Assembly: GCA_964588665.1 (NCBI GenBank)
Contig: CAZPQQ010000003.1
Location: 1-64,000 of the forward strand
DNA length: 64,000 nt
Source of the DNA: UBA2160 sp964588665
GTDB taxonomy: Bacteria > Chloroflexota > Dehalococcoidia > Lucifugimonadales > UBA1123
Direction: 5' to 3'
Shown here: one piece after another, positions 60,959 through 64,000 of the stretch
How the letters are laid out: each line of letters starts with the position of its first letter
Position numbering within the stretch: position 1 is the stretch's first letter
Position numbers and translations under genes: made by a program
Notes under the pieces: model-generated
What the model was told of the DNA's origin: nothing
What the model saw: only the letters and a program-made list of their open reading frames with translations
Database searches by the model: none

Positions 60959-62260
60959 TTAATTCAAGCCTCCGTTCATCCAGATGGTTATCCAACCGAT
61001 CTTCGGCACCCGCGCGATGACTACTCCGGTCAGTTCGTCGACCGTGAGGGTTGCCCTATCCGTCGCGTTGTTTGCGTCTCCCTTGGTGGTCAACGCCAGT
61101 CCATCGGATGTCGTCTGCATGCTGACGATGCGGTGCACGATGTCGATCCCGGAGCGACGGTACTTCACCACGTCGCCAACGGCCAGCTCGTCGGCCGACA
61201 CCGGTTTCGTGACAACCACGTCCCCAATGCCAATGACGGGCGACATGCTGCCGGTGATGACCGCCATCGATTTGTAACCGAAGACCCCTACGTTCAGCAG
61301 AACGACCACCAAAACCAACGCCGACATGACAAACGTGGCGCCCGTAAGAAGCGGGCGGAGGAAGCCGGATCGATTAGGCGATTCGCTGGCGATTTTGTCG
61401 TCGACCCGTCGACTAGATTCCGTGGTTGCGGCGCCTGATTGCAAAACAAAGAAGCCGAACATCGGCCCAAACAGGCCTGCCAGTCCGAAAGCGGTCCAGG
61501 TCAGGTCTGGCAGGACCGGCGAACCCCACTCGAATCCCATGATGACGCCGCGGAACGCGATTGCCGCCACCGGTCCGCCCAAGAAGGCCAACAACGTGGT
61601 CAGGAGGCTCTGTGCCAGGTTGGGCACCAGCGTGAAGCCCAAGAATTCGAATATCTTGTCGGGGTTGCCTAGCGTGAGGAATCTGGCGGGCGGAATGAGC
61701 ACCAAAGCGTACAGTATAACGACCAAACCTACGCCCGCGAAGATGCCCCTCTTGCCGAAAACGCTGACGCGATAAGAGCGACTGATCTCCATCCCGAGCA
61801 ACAAGGAGGTCACGTAGAACATGTTCGTCGCTATGCCCAAGACGTTGGAGGCGTAGGGGCTCTCACCGAAACCCAACAGCAGCCCCGCAATGATGAACAC
61901 GGCGACCTGGAACGCCCCTACGACGAGGCTTACGCCCAGCAGTTTCGTGGTGAACGTCAGGTGGATAAGTCCCTCTCGACGCGCCATCAGGAATGTCGGG
62001 CCGGCGAGCAACAGCCAAGTGATCGGTACGATCACCTGCGTTGCGAACCGAGCATCGACGCGGCCTGGCAAGTAGTAGTGCGAGTTGACGTACAACATCG
62101 CCAACATGCCCAGCACCAATATCCAGGGCCTTGTCATCACAAGGGCGAACGCCTTGCTCATGCTTGACCCAGCCACGGCGCCGATCTTCGTTGGCGCCTC
62201 GGCAGGCATCCCAGGGGCGGTATGTAACTCCGCGCTGTCGTATTGCATGGTGGCTTTCAA
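60959..62260 (-). CDS. multi-span membrane protein with C-terminal SipW-type signal peptidase
   Basis: Unusual fusion (about 433 aa). The first 300 residues hold about seven membrane helices (e.g. PWILVLGMLAMLYVNSHYY, VVGAFQVAVFIIAGLLLGF, IFAGVGLVVILYALVLI). The last 130 are an S26 signal peptidase of the SipW/ER type: one more anchor (GATFVMSALVLVVVLLNVGV), the catalytic serine in VITGSMSPVIGIGDVVV, then the histidine in YRRSGIDIVHRIVSM replacing the usual lysine. TTG 62260 is preferred since GAGGTGA lies 7 nt upstream; the frame is open to 62293. Very likely it cleaves the SipW-type signals of its neighbours. Confidence 0.8.
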   Translation of the reverse strand: MKATMQYDSAELHTAPGMPAEAPTKIGAVAGSSMSKAFALVMTRPWILVLGMLAMLYVNSHYYLPGRVDARFATQVIVPITWLLLAGPTFLMARREGLIHLTFTTKLLGVSLVVGAFQVAVFIIAGLLLGFGESPYASNVLGIATNMFYVTSLLLGMEISRSYRVSVFGKRGIFAGVGLVVILYALVLIPPARFLTLGNPDKIFEFLGFTLVPNLAQSLLTTLLAFLGGPVAAIAFRGVIMGFEWGSPVLPDLTWTAFGLAGLFGPMFGFFVLQSGAATTESSRRVDDKIASESPNRSGFLRPLLTGATFVMSALVLVVVLLNVGVFGYKSMAVITGSMSPVIGIGDVVVTKPVSADELAVGDVVKYRRSGIDIVHRIVSMQTTSDGLALTTKGDANNATDRATLTVDELTGVVIARVPKIGWITIWMNGGLN

Positions 62261-62377
62261 GGGATTCACCTCTTCCTGATTCCGTCTCTTCAAACTGACT
62301 AACTGCCGAAACCTTCTGGATTCTCATCCGGTGGGCCATTTGGCGGCCCCAAAACGCTTGACCTTAAATCGCGAGAA

Positions 62378-63402
62378 TCATCGGCCTGTCCCCGTTTTCG
62401 ATCGCGTACCGTGCCCTGTTCCGGTTCCTGANNNNNNNNNNNNNNNNNNNNNNNNNNNNNNNNNNNNNNNNNNNNNNNNNNNNNNNNNNNNNNNNNNNNN
62501 NNNNNNNNNNNNNNNNNNNNNNNNNNNNNNNCCGTGCCCTGTTCCGGTTCCTGACCCCGTCCCGGTTCCTGTTCCCGTTCCCGTTTCGCAATCCGGGTCG
62601 TCCGCACCGTGCAGGTTGACCGACTCAGCCAGATGTTTTGCGTGCTCGAGCTCAGCTTTGCTCGCGTCCGGGTCCCCAAGAGTCGTCTCCACCTGGTCGA
62701 TCAAATCTTCGAAGGTCATGTCCCCGTTCCCGTCTCCGGTCGTGTCTATGTTGTCTGTGGCTGCAACTGCCCCGTTTGCGAAATTCAGCCACGCGGCAAG
62801 TGTCTGGGCCAGCGCCTTGTCGAAGGCTTTGTCGCGCTTGCTATCCCGAGATCCGGACTTGGATCGAGATGAACCGCTGCCGGCGCTCCCGTTGCGTCCT
62901 GTGCCACCCTTCTTCCCGCTTCCCGAACCCTTTCCGCTGCCTGAGCCATTTTTCGTTTTCTTGCCTGTGCCCGTGCTGGCCGTGGAGCCCTCACTGGGCG
63001 TGGAGCCATTGGGTTCACCTTGGCCGGTCCCACCTCCGCGTCCACCGTACCGGCCGTCAAGAACCAGGAGGGCATCAGAGATTCCGCTGAGCGCGAACTC
63101 TTCGTCGAATATGCCGCTGCTCGATCGAACTATCGCAAGGAAACCAAGCAATTCTGCTTCGTCATATTGAGTGGCGCATTGCCATTGAATGCATGCTTCC
63201 AGAAACCCAGGCTTCTCGCGCATTCGCCGTCTTCCTGGTGCGCGATGGTGACGTTCACCGTCAGGAACTGGGACCATAACCCCGACCCGATGCCAATACT
63301 GCCGATAGCCAGCATCAACAACAACGTTACGGCTGCCATCATGCCCACGCCGTAAACACCGTTCGGTCGAGGTCTCCAGATCGGGCGCCATCGCTTCTTC
63401 AC
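62378..63402 (-). CDS. SipW-type secreted GFWKH-domain protein, frameshifted and interrupted by a gap
   Basis: Starts GTG 63402 with a signal region (PNGVYGVGMMAAVTLLLMLA, then SIGIGSGLWSQF) and reaches CARSLGFWKHAFNGNA, the GFWKH motif of surface proteins. There the frame runs into a stop at 63130, but the -1 frame continues as TQYDEAELLGFLAIVRSSS, so a single base seems missing near 63180. The continued protein has a helical segment, a Ser/Gly/Lys linker (SGSGKGSGSGKKGGTGRNG), a second helical segment (AFDKALAQTLAAWLNFANG, then LEHAKHLAESVNL) and a Gly-Thr repeat tail interrupted by 100 N. The true C-terminus and its frame are unknown. Confidence 0.6.
62409..62554. repeat. assembly gap inside a Gly-Thr coding repeat
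   Basis: 100 N at 62432-62531. The 23 bp just before the gap (62409-62431) and just after it (62532-62554) are identical, and short GGTTCC/GTTCCC repeats follow to about 62583. A tandem repeat that the assembler could not close lies here, and its true length is unknown. Confidence 0.85.
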
Positions 63403-63569
63403 AAACCGCCGGTCCTATCCGTCAGTCGTGGCCGGCCCACCACCGGCTTGAAGCCGAGGGCCAGCCACGATGTCTTTCTGAAGTCAGGCTTATGCCAGGT
63501 CGCGAGATAAGTCGGACGCGACCCAGTACATTCACAAGGAGTGCATCAGGTCCTCGTTCGAGGAGCGAC

Positions 63570-64000
63570 CTAACCGCCGGTGAAGACGCACTCGTCTCCG
63601 ACGACGCTGCTTCCAAGCTCGTTCCACTGCGCCATCTCGACATCGACTGTGTACATGAGCACAGCGTTCTGCGGCGCGTCCTGGAGAATGTGCTGGTCGA
63701 TGTCCATGCGGACAGTCTCGAAGGGGTCGATCTGCTGACATAGCTCGAAGCCGGTCACCTGGATCTCGACATCGTCGCCCCCGATGCCGTCCAAGTCCAG
63801 CCCGACAATTGGGGTGCTGGTTCCGAACGGAGCGATGAGCACCGGGGAGGATGTGCCAACCACGAGCATGATGCTCTTGACTTTGACTGGGATAGAACCC
63901 AGGTTCTTGACATCCATCCACGCCGTGCAATGGTAGCTGGGGTAGACGTCGGTCTTGACGATGTCCACCGTTTGCGGCGACCCAACGGCGGCGTTGCAGA
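63570..64000 (-). CDS. SipW-type secreted beta-domain protein, cut by the window edge
   Basis: The C-terminal 140 or so residues are visible; the frame is open to base 64000, so the start lies outside. DVYPSYHCTAWMDVKNLGSI, FELCQQIDPFETVRMDIDQ and YTVDVEMAQWNELGSS align with the middle domain of the LamG protein at 59349, making the two paralogues. It ends after this domain and has no LamG part. It is 167 bp upstream of the GFWKH gene on the same strand and probably in the same operon. Confidence 0.75.
   Translation of the reverse strand, partial: CNAAVGSPQTVDIVKTDVYPSYHCTAWMDVKNLGSIPVKVKSIMLVVGTSSPVLIAPFGTSTPIVGLDLDGIGGDDVEIQVTGFELCQQIDPFETVRMDIDQHILQDAPQNAVLMYTVDVEMAQWNELGSSVVGDECVFTGG

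Noticed and set aside
1..64000. CRISPR array, prophage or insertion sequence
   Set aside because: No regularly spaced repeats of CRISPR type, no transposase, and the only recombinase is a housekeeping Xer protein without phage neighbours.

Overview
The window is 64 kb of a dense, fairly GC-rich bacterial chromosome with short intergenic gaps, frequent GTG/TTG starts and good AGGAGG-type ribosome sites. Gene content points to a free-living, heterotrophic, probably aerobic Chloroflexota bacterium of the Dehalococcoidia/SAR202 type: LutABC, an enolase-superfamily sugar-acid dehydratase, Ldh2-type and Fe-type dehydrogenases, VOC, cyclase and MBL-fold enzymes, and an AAA-LuxR giant regulator. This placement is inference from gene repertoire and was not tested by phylogeny. 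A run of 100 N at 62432-62531 shows the sequence is a scaffolded assembly, so single-base lesions may be assembly errors.

Layout. 0.3-3.8 kb: tRNA-Arg, an MBL hydrolase, tRNA-His, a small winged-helix regulator and leucyl aminopeptidase. 3.8-6.8 kb: a class-III aminotransferase, a 650-bp gap holding a strong promoter and a chain of hairpins (candidate structured RNA), then an MBL-fold protein that has lost its metal ligands. 6.9-19 kb: housekeeping genes (mtaB, a cyclase, a glutaredoxin-thioredoxin reductase fusion, fabF, recJ, lgt, xer, uvrC). 19-29 kb: slipin/NfeD pair, small PIN-like and RHH-like genes, glycerate kinase, a flavin-fold protein, lutABC, a VOC protein. 29-38 kb: methyltransferase, sugar-acid dehydratase, then a lesion-rich stretch (AAA-LuxR regulator split by an in-frame TGA, a metallopeptidase broken by two frameshifts), then an MFS transporter. 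38-42 kb: an iron-type ABC uptake operon with a multi-half-site palindromic operator. 42-52 kb: an Ldh2 dehydrogenase and a long leftward operon gltX-yqeY-purQ-(two half-size EamA transporters)-purL, then greA-lysS. 52-59 kb: divergent oxalyl-CoA-decarboxylase-like enzyme and Fe-ADH-like protein, an RHH regulator with its own palindrome, MATE pump, lspA-rluD. 59-64 kb: a leftward secretion cassette: SipW-type secreted proteins around a multi-membrane-span signal peptidase.

Working together: lutABC, glycerate kinase, the Ldh2-type dehydrogenase, the sugar-acid dehydratase, the 2-hydroxyacyl-CoA lyase-like enzyme and the Fe-ADH suggest growth on hydroxy acids and sugar acids. lgt and lspA process lipoproteins such as the iron-binding protein. 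The right-edge cassette probably builds a surface fibre or adhesin and is the best candidate here for an undescribed system. Three intergenic repeat families (AGGGAC units, TTCGACAGGCTC palindromes, GGGTTTGAAACCC palindromes) are scattered through the window.
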